From Xylanimonas ulmi (GTDB taxonomy: Bacteria; Actinomycetota; Actinomycetes; Actinomycetales; Cellulomonadaceae): a stretch of DNA of 64,000 nucleotides. Where the stretch lies: assembly GCF_004216535.1 (NCBI RefSeq), contig NZ_SGWX01000001.1, positions 682,001 through 746,000 on the forward strand, read 5' to 3'. The notes beneath the pieces are model-generated. The model searched no databases, was not told the DNA's origin, and worked only from the letters and a program-made list of their open reading frames with translations. The position numbers and the translations under genes are program-made. Shown here piece after piece: positions 19,829 through 28,185 of the stretch (the stretch's first letter is position 1; each line of letters begins with the position of its first letter).

Positions 19829-20736
19829 GCGGCGGCGCTCCTGTGCTGCGGGTCTGCGAGGGCCGTGGAGTGGCGTGTCGGTCCGCGCCCGAGTCGCGCG
19901 ACGACGTCGTCGATGGTGGGTGTCTCCATGACGACGCCGGGGCCGAACGCGGCCGTGTCGGTGGTCGCAATGAGCGCCTCGAAGCCGGTCGGCGTGCGGC
20001 GCAGGCCGTGGGTCAGGCGCTCGCTGGCTGGTGTGAGGTCGTCGGGGCCGCCGCGTGCCATGGCGTAGGACTCCACCAGGTCGTCGCGAGCGCCGGTGAA
20101 GTGAATGACGCCGTCGTGGATCACCACAACCTGGTCGGCGAAGGTCTCCAGGTCGGTGGTGATGTGGGTCGAGAACACGACGCTGTGGCGTTCGTCGAGC
20201 ATGAACTCGCGCAGCAGGTCGATCAGGTCCAGGCGCGCTGCGGGGTCGAGCCCGGCGGTGGGCTCGTCGAGGATGAGCAGGTCGGGGTCGTGGGCGAGGG
20301 CCAGGGCGACCATGAGCTTGGTGCTCTCGCCGCGCGAGAGGTCCTTGACCTTCTGGTGGGGGCGCAGCCCGAACCGGTCGGTGAGCGCGGCGAACTGGCG
20401 CTCGTCCCATCGTGAGTACAGCGGCCGCAGCGCGCGTGCGGCCTCGGTGACCCGCCAGTCGGGCACGAGGAAAGGCGCGTCGAGGACGACGCCGATCCGG
20501 TCGCGGTCCGGGACGCGGACGGTCCCAGCGTCGGGCCGGACCATGCCGAGCATCGCCTTGATCGTCGTCGTCTTGCCGGCGCCGTTCGCGCCGACGAACC
20601 CGGTGACGAAGCCGACCGGGACCCGCAGGTCGAGCGGGCCGAGGTGAAAGGCTCCGCGGCGCTTGACCAGGCCGCGGACCTCTACCGCGGATGGGGTGTG
20701 CGCCGCTGGGGCGGTTGGCTCTGGGCGGTCACTCAT
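19825..20736 (-). CDS. ABC transporter ATP-binding protein
   Basis: 303 residues. Walker A GANGAGKT is at about residues 53-60. The signature is degenerate (LSRGESTKLMVALAL), Walker B is LLILDEPTAGLD and the switch histidine is in VFSTHITTDLETF. This pattern is typical of ATPases paired with YtrA-type regulators. It overlaps the GntR stop by 8 bp and the permease start by 4 bp, so all three genes are one transcription unit. The exported substrate is unknown; peptides or cell-wall antibiotics are plausible. Confidence 0.92.
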   Translation of the reverse strand: MSDRPEPTAPAAHTPSAVEVRGLVKRRGAFHLGPLDLRVPVGFVTGFVGANGAGKTTTIKAMLGMVRPDAGTVRVPDRDRIGVVLDAPFLVPDWRVTEAARALRPLYSRWDERQFAALTDRFGLRPHQKVKDLSRGESTKLMVALALAHDPDLLILDEPTAGLDPAARLDLIDLLREFMLDERHSVVFSTHITTDLETFADQVVVIHDGVIHFTGARDDLVESYAMARGGPDDLTPASERLTHGLRRTPTGFEALIATTDTAAFGPGVVMETPTIDDVVARLGRGPTRHSTALADPQHRSAAA

Positions 20737-21109
20737 GCTCGTGCCACTTCCTCGTGAGGAGTTCGTGGAGCGCCTCGAGCGAGACGACTCCGGTCTCGCG
20801 GGCCGAGGCTGTCGCGCGTTCGAGGTCGGACTCGATCGCGCTGAGCACCCGTTCCCGCACGAGCGCAGGGTCGACGTCGGCGACGAAGCTCCCCTTGCCC
20901 TGGACGTTGACGATCAGGCCTGCGGCGGCCAGATCGTTGTACGCCCGCGTGGTGGTGATGAGGCTGACCCGCAGGTCATGCGCCAGCCGCCGCAGCGACG
21001 GCAGCGCCTCGCCCGGCGCGAGCCGCCTCGACAGGATCGCGGCGCGCACCTGCTCGACGATCTGCTCGTAGAGCGGGACACCGGAGCCCTCTGACACAAC
21101 GATCCGCAC
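20729..21109 (-). CDS. GntR-family (YtrA subfamily) transcriptional regulator
   Basis: 126 residues from the GTG at 21109, preceded by a strong AGGAGGT. Longer in-frame starts would run through the operator and the ribosome site. The winged helix covers residues about 10-75 (VPLYEQIVEQVRAAIL...RVSLITTTRAYNDLAAAGLIVNVQGKGSFV), followed by a short helical dimerisation tail. It heads the ATPase-permease operon, so repression of its own transporter is the expected role. Confidence 0.92.
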   Translation of the reverse strand: MRIVVSEGSGVPLYEQIVEQVRAAILSRRLAPGEALPSLRRLAHDLRVSLITTTRAYNDLAAAGLIVNVQGKGSFVADVDPALVRERVLSAIESDLERATASARETGVVSLEALHELLTRKWHEHE

Positions 21110-21129
21110 GGCACACCTCCTGCGCATAC

Positions 21130-21150
21130 TGTACATGCGCAGCATGTACA
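21130..21150. promoter_or_regulatory. Perfect 9-3-9 palindrome, GntR operator
   Basis: TGTACATGC and GCATGTACA flank a 3-bp spacer and are exact inverse complements. The site ends 21 bp before the GTG of the GntR gene and overlaps its core promoter (TACAGTATGC region), a classic repressor position. Confidence 0.75.
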
Positions 21151-21245
21151 CCGCTCGGGTGGCGTCGAACGCACGGCGGGGAACGTTGTCGTCGGCCCCG
21201 GCGCCCGTCCCCGCCTCGCCTGGCCGCGCCGGGCGAGAGCTCGCG

Positions 21246-21737
21246 TCAGCGCTCTACCGGCAGCCATAGTTCGCAGGTTGCGGTGGTGAAGTCGGGTGTG
21301 TGGTCGAGGATGGCGACGATGGAGGGTCCGGGGCGCAGCCTCCAGGGGTTGGACGGGAGCCACTCGGTGGCGGTGGCGGCCCAGGCGGCCTGGAGTGTGG
21401 CGGGGTGGGGGCCGCAGGTGCGGAAGATGGCCCATTGCCCGGCGGGCACGTCGATCACGTCCAGGTCCTCGGGCGCGGGGGTGTGGGCGTTGACGGCGAC
21501 CGCGTGCAGGTAGGTCACCTCGGAGCCCTGCGTGTAGTCGGGGTCGACGTCGGCGCTGACCTGCAGCAGTCCGGCGGGCTCGGTGTCGCTGAGGGCTTTG
21601 AGGCGTTGGTGCTCGCTGGCGGGCAGGGACGCGATGTGCGCCTGGATGTGGGGGTTGACGCCCTGGTGGATCAGCGGGACGCGGGCGGCGTGGCCGATGA
21701 GGCGGAAGGCGGGGCGGTCGATGACGCGGGTGTCCAT
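21246..21737 (-). CDS. GyrI-like/AraC effector-binding domain protein
   Basis: 163 residues from the ATG at 21737, made of one GyrI-like (Rob/BmrR C-terminal type) domain: VIDRPAFRLIGHAARVPLIHQG at the N-terminus, TYLHAVAVN in the middle, then VPAGQWAIFRTCGPHPATLQAAWAAT and EWLPSNPWRLRPGP. Such stand-alone domains bind small amphipathic ligands or act with MerR and AraC regulators. GGAAG lies upstream. The gene is divergent from a truncated MerR-family remnant, which suggests an old effector/regulator pair. Confidence 0.85.
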   Translation of the reverse strand: MDTRVIDRPAFRLIGHAARVPLIHQGVNPHIQAHIASLPASEHQRLKALSDTEPAGLLQVSADVDPDYTQGSEVTYLHAVAVNAHTPAPEDLDVIDVPAGQWAIFRTCGPHPATLQAAWAATATEWLPSNPWRLRPGPSIVAILDHTPDFTTATCELWLPVER

Positions 21738-21786
21738 GGGGGTGCTTCCTTCGACGGTCAGGCGGAACCTGAGCGGGGCTTGAGGG

Positions 21787-22197
21787 GTGAAGGGGGCCGC
21801 CGTCGCGTCGCACGTCGCTGAGGGCGGCGCCTTGCGCACCGTCCTGAAACTCCGACGCGTGGGACTCTCACTACCCGAGGTGATCGCCGCGATGGCGCCG
21901 AAGAAGTCACCGGCCCATGCGATCGTGACGGCCAAGATCGCGGCCCTCGAGGTTGAGATCCTCCGCCGGCAAGAGGCGATCACCTTCCTGCAGCACACTG
22001 CGGACTGCCGCCACCGGTATCTTGACGACTGTCCAGATTGCGCGAGCTTCGTACGCGAAACCCCAAGAGATCCAGAGGACGCCGCCAGCGTCAAAGGTCA
22101 CCTCCCCGGGGCCGCGGAGGTCTTGAAGCATCCGAACCCGATTCTGGCGCGCCTCAGAATCGGTCAGTTCTGGAGCGTCAGACCCCGTTGTCGATGA
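21787..22197 (+). pseudogene. Headless MerR-family regulator remnant
   Basis: The first 80 or so residues match the dimerisation helix and C-terminal segment of MerR regulators: LRTVLKLRRVGLSLPEVIAAM, a coiled-coil helix KIAALEVEILRRQEAITFL, and HTADCRHRYLDDCPDCASF. The DNA-binding winged helix that should precede it is missing. Only about 50 bp separate this frame from the divergent GyrI-like gene, so the HTH part was deleted. The last 50 codons look non-coding in style. No ribosome site is evident. Confidence 0.6.
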
Positions 22198-22279
22198 CCG
22201 ACAGGTGTGCGCCCTCCGACAAAAGTACGGCTCGAAAACCTGTAGTCACCAGGCGCGTGCTGGATGCCAGAATGTCTGC

Positions 22280-22828
22280 GTGAGCAACTACATGATCCGC
22301 CCGGTCCGGGCGCACGAATGGCGTGAGATCCGCGCGCTCCGCCTGGAAGGCGTACAGGGTGACGTCGACAGGCTCGCCTTCGCCGAGACGTTCGAGCAGG
22401 AGGCTGCGAAGCCGGACGAGTTCTGGCAGGAGCGAGCTGCCGGATCGTCGCTCGACGCCGGGGCCGACGCCGGCGCACGTCAGTTCGTCGCGATCGCCGA
22501 TGACGGCACCTGGGTCGGATCGTCCGTCGTGCTCATCGAGTCGGCCGGCGGCGAGGACTACGAGGACCGAACCATCGAGCAATCCGGCGGCCACATCGTA
22601 GGCGTGTACGTGAACTCGGAGCATCGCGGGACCGGCCTGGTCGAGGAGCTGTTCAACGCGTGCCTGGAGTGGGCACGTGAGCGGGGCCTCGGCCGCGTTC
22701 GGCTCTACGTCCACCAGGACAACGCTCGCGCTCAAGGCGCCTACAGGAAATGCGGCTTCGAGCCGACGGGCGTCCTCATCGAAGGGGATTCGCTGGGCTG
22801 TGAGGTAGAGATGGCGCGAGCGGTTTAG
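22280..22828 (+). CDS. GNAT-family N-acetyltransferase
   Basis: 182 residues from a GTG at 22280. The alternative ATG at 22292 would give MIRPVRAHEW. The GNAT acetyl-CoA site is seen in IVGVYVNSEHRGTGLVEELFNACLEWA, with motif B RVRLYVHQDNARAQGAYRKCGFEPTG. The substrate is unknown; it resembles small-molecule or ribosomal-protein acetylases. CAGAAT sits 6 bases before the GTG, consistent with a leaderless start. A strong hairpin follows 23 bp after the stop. Confidence 0.88.
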   Translation: MSNYMIRPVRAHEWREIRALRLEGVQGDVDRLAFAETFEQEAAKPDEFWQERAAGSSLDAGADAGARQFVAIADDGTWVGSSVVLIESAGGEDYEDRTIEQSGGHIVGVYVNSEHRGTGLVEELFNACLEWARERGLGRVRLYVHQDNARAQGAYRKCGFEPTGVLIEGDSLGCEVEMARAV

Positions 22829-22851
22829 CTCCCGGTCACCCCGAACAACCG

Positions 22852-22878
22852 CGGCCCGGGGCGCCTAGCCCCGGGCCG
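22852..22878 (+). terminator. GC-rich hairpin after the acetyltransferase
   Basis: A perfect 10-bp stem CGGCCCGGGG/CCCCGGGCCG with a 7-nt loop lies 23 bp after the stop at 22828. There is no T-run, which is normal for high-GC actinobacterial terminators. Confidence 0.7.
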
Positions 22879-22914
22879 TGCCCTCGTTCGTCCTGAGGCG
22901 CCTGGCATCCGGTA

Positions 22915-23140
22915 CTCGTACGGGGACACTGTCGAGGTCAGCGTCCCGACCAGACCGTCTGGCGAGGCGAGGTCGACGCGCATCAGCGGGTGGTTGTGGG
23001 GCGAGTCAAGCGGCTGGGGCACCGAGCACCGACCAGGGTGAGTTGTTCGATGTCGACCGCCACCACGCCTTCATCACCAACACCACTCTGGACAAGGTGG
23101 GGGCCAACGCCTGGCATCGCCGCCAACGACCGCCAACGAT
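22915..23140 (+). mobile_element. IS1380-type transposase remnant
   Basis: This is the only content of the 347-bp gap at 22829-23175 besides the hairpin. One frame reads VWRGEVDAHQRVVVGRVKRLG. A shifted frame continues GELFDVDRHHAFITNTTLDKVGANAWHRR. This matches the C-terminal part of IS1380-family DDE transposases, where a VVRRVK stretch is followed by LFxxxRYHAFITN. Stops and frameshifts make it non-functional. No terminal inverted repeats or target duplications were recognised. Confidence 0.55.
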
Positions 23141-23175
23141 CGTCGACCGCGGATGAGGGATGAGCCAGTGCAGCC

Positions 23176-23643
23176 TCACGCCCTCGCGTGTCCATCTGCG
23201 ACGAGAGTGTTCTGGCGACGCAGGATCCACCAGCGGCCCTCACGACGTACGAAGGTGTAGTGGGCGTTCATCTCGGGCGACGCACCTCGGCGCGCGTCCT
23301 CGGCGCTCGACCACGCGCTCTTGTGCGCGACGATCACATCGGGGGCGACGAGCGCGATGTCGCTCAGGCGGTAGTGGGCCGTCGCGGTCTGGAGCGGCCC
23401 TCGGGCAAGCCCTTCTCTCGTGGCGGACTCGACGGCGTCGCGCCCGCGAAGGACGATGCCGACGGCGTTCACGATCACCGCATCCGGTGCGACATGACGC
23501 AGAAGCAGATCCGCGTCGTTCTCGTTGAACCCGCGTTCGGCATCCGCTATCACGCGGTGAACCGCCTCCGCGTCCTCCCGAGCCAACTCTGGTTGGCCAA
23601 GGTCGCCTGCGGGTTCTGGGGAGGGCATGGACTTGTTGGTCAT
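23176..23643 (-). CDS. SnoaL-like/DUF4440 (SgcJ/EcaC-type) protein
   Basis: 155 residues with an NTF2-like cone fold: a helical DAEAVHRVIADAERGFNENDADLLLRHVAPDAVIVNAVGIVLRGRDAV followed by beta strands ending EGRWWILRRQNTLV. This pattern is typical of SgcJ/EcaC proteins, of unknown catalytic role, often annotated as oxidoreductases. The ATG lies next to the tandem palindromes at 23648-23675, so it is probably repressed by the divergent regulator or a MarR/HxlR-type protein. Confidence 0.85.
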   Translation of the reverse strand: MTNKSMPSPEPAGDLGQPELAREDAEAVHRVIADAERGFNENDADLLLRHVAPDAVIVNAVGIVLRGRDAVESATREGLARGPLQTATAHYRLSDIALVAPDVIVAHKSAWSSAEDARRGASPEMNAHYTFVRREGRWWILRRQNTLVADGHARA

Positions 23644-23647
23644 GCGA

Positions 23648-23675
23648 TGAAGTCCACTTCATCAAGTGCACTTGA
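23648..23675. promoter_or_regulatory. Two tandem 14-bp palindromes (TnAAGTnnACTTnA)
   Basis: TGAAGTCCACTTCA (23648-23661) and TCAAGTGCACTTGA (23662-23675) abut exactly. The second is a perfect palindrome, extending to 16 bp at 23661-23676. They lie directly upstream of the SnoaL-like ATG at 23643 and 93 bp from the divergent regulator. The architecture resembles HxlR/MarR-type operators bound by two dimers. Confidence 0.65.
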
Positions 23676-23767
23676 TGTCAAGATGCGCGGTGACACGCGT
23701 TCGGCCGTGCCGAGAGGCGTCGTCCTCGCTCGCCTCCACCGCCGTGCTCCCGTCTACCATCGGCTCC

Positions 23768-24754
23768 GTGGTGATGATCGAGCTCGACGCGGCGCAGTTG
23801 TCCCGGGTGAGGTTCGCGGTGTCGCCGCTGTGGGAGGTCGGACTCGCCGCGCTGGTGCTGCGCCGTGCCGATCCGGGGGCGCTCTTCCGGCGCTGGGCCG
23901 AGCAGGCGCGCCAACGGGTCGACGCGACGGCGCTGGACGGAATGCTGACGTTGACCGCTGGTCGCGACTTCGTGCCCGACATCTTCAGCGCCCTGCCGGG
24001 TAACGACCAGCCCGACGTCTCCGACGTGCAGGCTCACCTGCGCGGGCTGCCGGATGAGCTGCTGGCGCGTGATCTCGCCCGGCTCGACCGCGCGCATCGC
24101 GGCGGCCACGGCTGGATCCGGGCGTTGATGGACGACCACGCCCGCGCGCGTGAGGAGATCGCGGACGTCGTCGCTGAGTTCTGGCGTGGGGCGATCGCAC
24201 CGCACTGGCGGGCGTTTCGGAGGCTGGCGCGCGCCGACATCGCGCGCCATGCGATGAGCGCCGCAGACGAGGGACAGGGGGCGATGCTCGACGAGTTGCA
24301 CCCTGGCGTGGCCTGGAGTGGCGCGGCGCTGAGCATCGTCGGGGCATGCGAGACGAGCTTCGGTCCCACGCCGGCACAGGACGGCGTCCTGCTGACGCCA
24401 TCGGCGTTCGCATGGCCGCGCGCGCACGTCATGTCAAACGCGCCGTTTCAGCCCGCCATCGCCTACGGGGTGCGGGGATTCGCCACGTTGTGGGAGAGCC
24501 CGAACGAGGACGCGCCATCGCCCGCAATAGAGAGGCTCGTCGGAGCAGGCCGGGCCCGGGTGGCTGCCGCGATTGCGACACCGGCCACGACGACGGAGCT
24601 CGCGCACGCGCTCGGCGTCGCCCCGGCCACGGTGAACGAGCATCTGCGCACGCTGACGGACGCGCGGCTCGCGAGCGCAGTGCGGGACGGGCGCGTCGTC
24701 GTGTACACGTTGACGGACCTCGGACGCGGGTTGCTGTTCGCGCAGGCGCGCTAG
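23768..24754 (+). CDS. Winged-helix (ArsR-like) transcriptional regulator
   Basis: 328 residues from the GTG at 23768; in-frame GTG 23771 and ATG 23774 are alternatives. About 240 N-terminal residues without a recognised motif (the DUF5937-like build of ArsR-family proteins) precede a C-terminal winged helix: ATPATTTELAHALGVAPATVNEHLRTLTDARLASAVRDGRVVVYTLTDLG. TACCAT at 23755-23760 lies seven bases before the GTG, suggesting a leaderless transcript. It is divergent from the SnoaL-like gene and is a candidate ligand of the palindromes between them. Confidence 0.83.
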   Translation: MVMIELDAAQLSRVRFAVSPLWEVGLAALVLRRADPGALFRRWAEQARQRVDATALDGMLTLTAGRDFVPDIFSALPGNDQPDVSDVQAHLRGLPDELLARDLARLDRAHRGGHGWIRALMDDHARAREEIADVVAEFWRGAIAPHWRAFRRLARADIARHAMSAADEGQGAMLDELHPGVAWSGAALSIVGACETSFGPTPAQDGVLLTPSAFAWPRAHVMSNAPFQPAIAYGVRGFATLWESPNEDAPSPAIERLVGAGRARVAAAIATPATTTELAHALGVAPATVNEHLRTLTDARLASAVRDGRVVVYTLTDLGRGLLFAQAR

Positions 24755-24834
24755 GCGATGGATTCGGCGGTGGCCGAATCCGCGCACGACTCGTCCCGTG
24801 GCGCCGAGACTACGGCTGTCCTTGAGGAGGCCCC

Positions 24835-25809
24835 ATGTCCGCACGCTCACGTCAGCTTCATCTCGTCCGGAGGCCTCACGGCCTGCCCGTGCTACGGGAC
24901 TTCGACATCGTCGAGGTCCCGCTCGCTGCCCCGGATGCGGGGGAGGTCCTGGTGGAGAACCTCTGGGTCTCCGTCGATCCGTACCACCGTGAGGTCTTCG
25001 ACAGCGTCACGCTCGGCACGGCGCTCGAGGGCCGCGCATTGGGCCGCGTGCTCTCCTCGCGGAATCCCGAGATCGCGGTGGACGACCTGGTCATCCACCG
25101 CGACGGGCTGCGCACACATACGGTCACCGCGCAGGCACGGGTCATCCGCCCGCCGGCAGGTGTGCCACCCGAGGCCTACCTCGGAATCCTGGGTGGCACG
25201 GGGCTGAGCGCCTGGGTCGGACTGACGACGATCGGTCGGCTCGAAGCAGGTGAGTCCGTGCTGATCACGGCCGCAGCCGGGGGCGTGGGCACCGCAGCAG
25301 GTCACATCGCCAAGGCGCTCGGCGCCGCTCCGATCATCGGCGTGACCAGCACTCAGGCCAAGGCGGACCGTCTCCTCGCGGGCCCGTTCGACGAGGTGAT
25401 CGCGTACCGCGACACCACGCTGCTCGGCCAGCTTGCTGGCCGCGACATCCCGCTCGCTCTTGAAGGCGTCGGGGGCTCCCACCTGGAGGCCGTGATCGGA
25501 GGGATGGCCGAAGGTGGGCGAATCGCTTGGGTCGGCGGCATCTCCGGCTACAACGCGCACACGCCCCCGGGTGCGCCGGGGAACCTCTTCGATCTGGTGC
25601 ACCGCGAGATCAGGCTGCACGGGTTCCTCGTGCGCAATCACATGGATGAGCGCGACGGCTACGAGGCATTCATGACTCCCCGCGTCGCCGACGGGATCGT
25701 GCCCGTGGAGCAGACCGTCGTCGACGGCCTCGACGCGGCCCCCTCTGCGCTGATCGGAGTGCTCACCGGCGCCAACTTCGGCAAGCACCTGGTGCGCGTC
25801 GCCGAGTGA
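24835..25809 (+). CDS. NADP-dependent oxidoreductase (MDR superfamily, prostaglandin reductase-like)
   Basis: 324 residues. Medium-chain dehydrogenase/reductase without structural zinc: an N-terminal GroES-like part (VLVENLWVSVDPYHRE), the conserved GGTGLSAWVGL, and a Rossmann motif ITAAAGGVGTAAGHIAKALGA. The end, GKHLVRVAE, matches YncB/CurA- or prostaglandin-reductase-type enoyl reductases that reduce alpha,beta-unsaturated carbonyls. GAGGAGG lies just upstream of the ATG. It follows the winged-helix regulator in the same direction. Confidence 0.92.
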   Translation: MSARSRQLHLVRRPHGLPVLRDFDIVEVPLAAPDAGEVLVENLWVSVDPYHREVFDSVTLGTALEGRALGRVLSSRNPEIAVDDLVIHRDGLRTHTVTAQARVIRPPAGVPPEAYLGILGGTGLSAWVGLTTIGRLEAGESVLITAAAGGVGTAAGHIAKALGAAPIIGVTSTQAKADRLLAGPFDEVIAYRDTTLLGQLAGRDIPLALEGVGGSHLEAVIGGMAEGGRIAWVGGISGYNAHTPPGAPGNLFDLVHREIRLHGFLVRNHMDERDGYEAFMTPRVADGIVPVEQTVVDGLDAAPSALIGVLTGANFGKHLVRVAE

Positions 25810-26015
25810 TCGGTGGGCAGCCAGCAGCGCGGCGCGCCGTGCCGGATGCCCAAGAGCCGTCCGGGGAACCCCGCCATCCGGGTCCCCTCTTGTCCGAGCC
25901 TGCGTCAAAGCCCACTCGATCCGCGCGAAGGCGCCTGCGCGATCAGCGCTGCGATGTGCGCCCCCCACGCCGTCGCCTGCAACGCCTCACCCGGCGGACA
26001 CCGCGACCGCGCGCC

Positions 26016-26043
26016 TTGACCCGCCCGACCAGGTCGGTACGGT
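26016..26043 (+). promoter_or_regulatory. Sigma-70-like promoter for the OmpA-domain lipoprotein
   Basis: TTGACC (26016-26021) and TACGGT (26038-26043) are separated by 16 bp and precede the ATG at 26078 by 34 bp. The remaining bases of the gap from 25810 show nothing further recognisable. Confidence 0.5.
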
Positions 26044-26077
26044 CGAGGCAATCGCGATCGGCTGAGGGGACGACGAG

Positions 26078-27676
26078 ATGACGGGACGACGCAGCCTGCG
26101 CTCCGTGGCGTTGCTGGCCGGGCTGACGCTGGCCCTGGGGGCGTGTACCTCTGGCGACGGGTCGACGGGCGCCGACGACACCCCCTCGGCCTCGTCGGAG
26201 GCCGTGCCCACGGCGGACCCGGAGGCCGTCGTCGAGTCGTTCGGCGTCGTCGTCGGCGGCGGCGAGGCCACCGTCGACGTCCACCCACTGGTGCGCTCCG
26301 GAGAGCATCTCGTCCTGACGTTCGACCTGCGCCCCGTGACGCTCCCGGACGGCGACGACGACCTGGCGATCCTCGGCCTCCTCGTCGCCGACGTCACGTC
26401 GCGTCCCGCGGCCGGGGGCGCGGTGCGACTGGTCGATCTCGGCGACCGATCGGTGTTCCTCCCGGGTGTCGACAGCGAGGGGTGGGCGGTTGGCGAGCCG
26501 AGCGACCTCTGGACCGTTCCTGCCGAAGGCCTGCGCGTGCAGCGCGCGTACGCCGCGCCGCCTGACGACGTCGAGGCGCTCGGCCTGCTCTTCCCCGGCC
26601 ACTACGTGCCCATCATGCCGATCATCGACGCCGAGGCGCCGGCGCCGGCGCTCACCGACGACGGCGCGTCGCCCCTCGACCTCGCGTCCGTCGCCGACGC
26701 ACCCCAGCTCGCCCTCCACCGGTACACCACCGAGCTCGACGACGCGGTCCGGGTGCTCGAGTCGACCGAGAGCGTCGAGGTGAGCCTCGGCGGTGACGTC
26801 CTGTTCGCCTCGGACTCCGCGGACCTGGGCCCGCAGGGCCAGGCGGCGCTCACCGCCGCCGTCGCGCACCTCGACGGGCGCGCGGGCGGGGTGATCGACG
26901 TCGTGGGGCACACCGACGACGTCGGCGACGACGCGTCCAACCAGGACCTGTCCGAGCGGCGCGCGGCCGCCGCCGTCGAGGCGCTGGCGGGCCTGGTCGA
27001 CACGGACAGGTTCGAGCTGAGGCCAGCGGGCCGCGGTGAGTCCCAGCCGCTCGTGGCCAACGACAGCGCCGAGAGCCGGCAGCTCAACCGCCGGGTGGTG
27101 CTCACCCTGACGTCCCAGGTCACGACCAGGACACAGGTCCCCTCCGACGGCGAGCTGCCGCCGTTCGAGGGCGGCCCGACCGCCACGGGCGCCGAGGGTG
27201 TCGAGGTGGACGGGCCCCGTCCGTTCCGCATCACCGCCCCCGAGGCGGTCCGCGTGGGCGACTGCCTGCTGGTCACCGTCGAGGCCGAGGCGCTGGACAC
27301 CGAGGTCGACTCCAGCTTCGGCGTCGGCGGCCTGTCCGCGGTCGGCTCGTATCGGGGCGACAGAACCGTCCTGCCCCAGCATGCGCTGAGCGTCGCGGTC
27401 GTCAGCGGGACGACGGCGGTCTACCCCTACGACTACCCGCTCGGGGACGGCTCGTCGGGCCTGCAGGCGTGGCGTCCGCTCGCGGACCTCGACACGCTGC
27501 GCCGGATCGACGGCGGCCAGACGCTCACCTTCGTCGGCCTCTACCCGGCGATCGCCGACACGGACACCATCGCCGTCCAGGTGCGTCAGGCACTGGGCGC
27601 CTTCGCGTTCCGGCTCACCGACATCCCCGTCGCCGCGGAGTTGGAGACCCGTGAGCGCTCCGGAGCTGCGTCGTGA
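26078..27676 (+). CDS. OmpA-domain lipoprotein
   Basis: 532 residues. A signal peptide ends in the lipobox LGAC (Cys about 24). The first 200 residues are a beta-rich domain of unknown family. Residues about 235-345 form an OmpA/MotB peptidoglycan-binding domain, with VLFASDSADL, the hallmark GHTDDVGDDASNQDLSERRA and a final NRRVVLTL. A further 180 residues, unknown, follow. In a Gram-positive cell it should be membrane-anchored and bind peptidoglycan. Its stop overlaps the next gene by 4 bp. Confidence 0.88.
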   Translation: MTGRRSLRSVALLAGLTLALGACTSGDGSTGADDTPSASSEAVPTADPEAVVESFGVVVGGGEATVDVHPLVRSGEHLVLTFDLRPVTLPDGDDDLAILGLLVADVTSRPAAGGAVRLVDLGDRSVFLPGVDSEGWAVGEPSDLWTVPAEGLRVQRAYAAPPDDVEALGLLFPGHYVPIMPIIDAEAPAPALTDDGASPLDLASVADAPQLALHRYTTELDDAVRVLESTESVEVSLGGDVLFASDSADLGPQGQAALTAAVAHLDGRAGGVIDVVGHTDDVGDDASNQDLSERRAAAAVEALAGLVDTDRFELRPAGRGESQPLVANDSAESRQLNRRVVLTLTSQVTTRTQVPSDGELPPFEGGPTATGAEGVEVDGPRPFRITAPEAVRVGDCLLVTVEAEALDTEVDSSFGVGGLSAVGSYRGDRTVLPQHALSVAVVSGTTAVYPYDYPLGDGSSGLQAWRPLADLDTLRRIDGGQTLTFVGLYPAIADTDTIAVQVRQALGAFAFRLTDIPVAAELETRERSGAAS

Positions 27677-28185
27677 CGACGCACAGGGTTCCGCTGCGGG
27701 CGTCGGGCTGGCTCGCACTGGTCGGGGTGGTCCTGTTCGCGACCGTCGGCACGGTGATGATCACGGTCGGCGACACGCCCCAGGGCCCCGTCCCGGCCGC
27801 CCTCGTCGCGGCGGGGGCCGGCGACTCGGTCCCCGCCGGCGTTCAGAGGGTCGTGTGGGGGACGGGGGCCGCGCTGGTCCCGGCCGAGGTGTCCTGCGCC
27901 GTCGTTCTGGAGTCTGGCGACAGGCGCGAGGTCGACACGGCGTCGGGCGTCGAGGGCTCCACCGCGCAGGTCGCGGGCGTGGGCCGCGCCGTCGTGCTGG
28001 GCGTGACGCCGCGGACGCAGGCCGGTGAGGTCGTCTGCTCGGGCGGCGGGCTCGAGCGGTTCGCCACGACCGGTCAGCGCGGCGGTCCGCCCGGCGCCGT
28101 CGTGGGGGTCTTCTTCTATGTCGGCGCGGCGGTGGCGGCGGTCTGGGCGCTGGCCACCCTCACCCGGCGCCGGCCCGCGGCATGA
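27673..28185 (+). CDS. Two-helix membrane protein with extracytoplasmic domain
   Basis: 170 residues from a GTG overlapping the stop of the OmpA-domain lipoprotein. Two membrane segments (about residues 13-32 and 143-163) bracket an outside domain with a pair of cysteines (SCAVVLES and VVCSGGG), and the tail TRRRPAA is basic. No family is recognised; the build resembles small actinobacterial membrane proteins annotated as hypothetical. Translational coupling suggests that it works with the lipoprotein. Confidence 0.75.
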   Translation: MTTHRVPLRASGWLALVGVVLFATVGTVMITVGDTPQGPVPAALVAAGAGDSVPAGVQRVVWGTGAALVPAEVSCAVVLESGDRREVDTASGVEGSTAQVAGVGRAVVLGVTPRTQAGEVVCSGGGLERFATTGQRGGPPGAVVGVFFYVGAAVAAVWALATLTRRRPAA

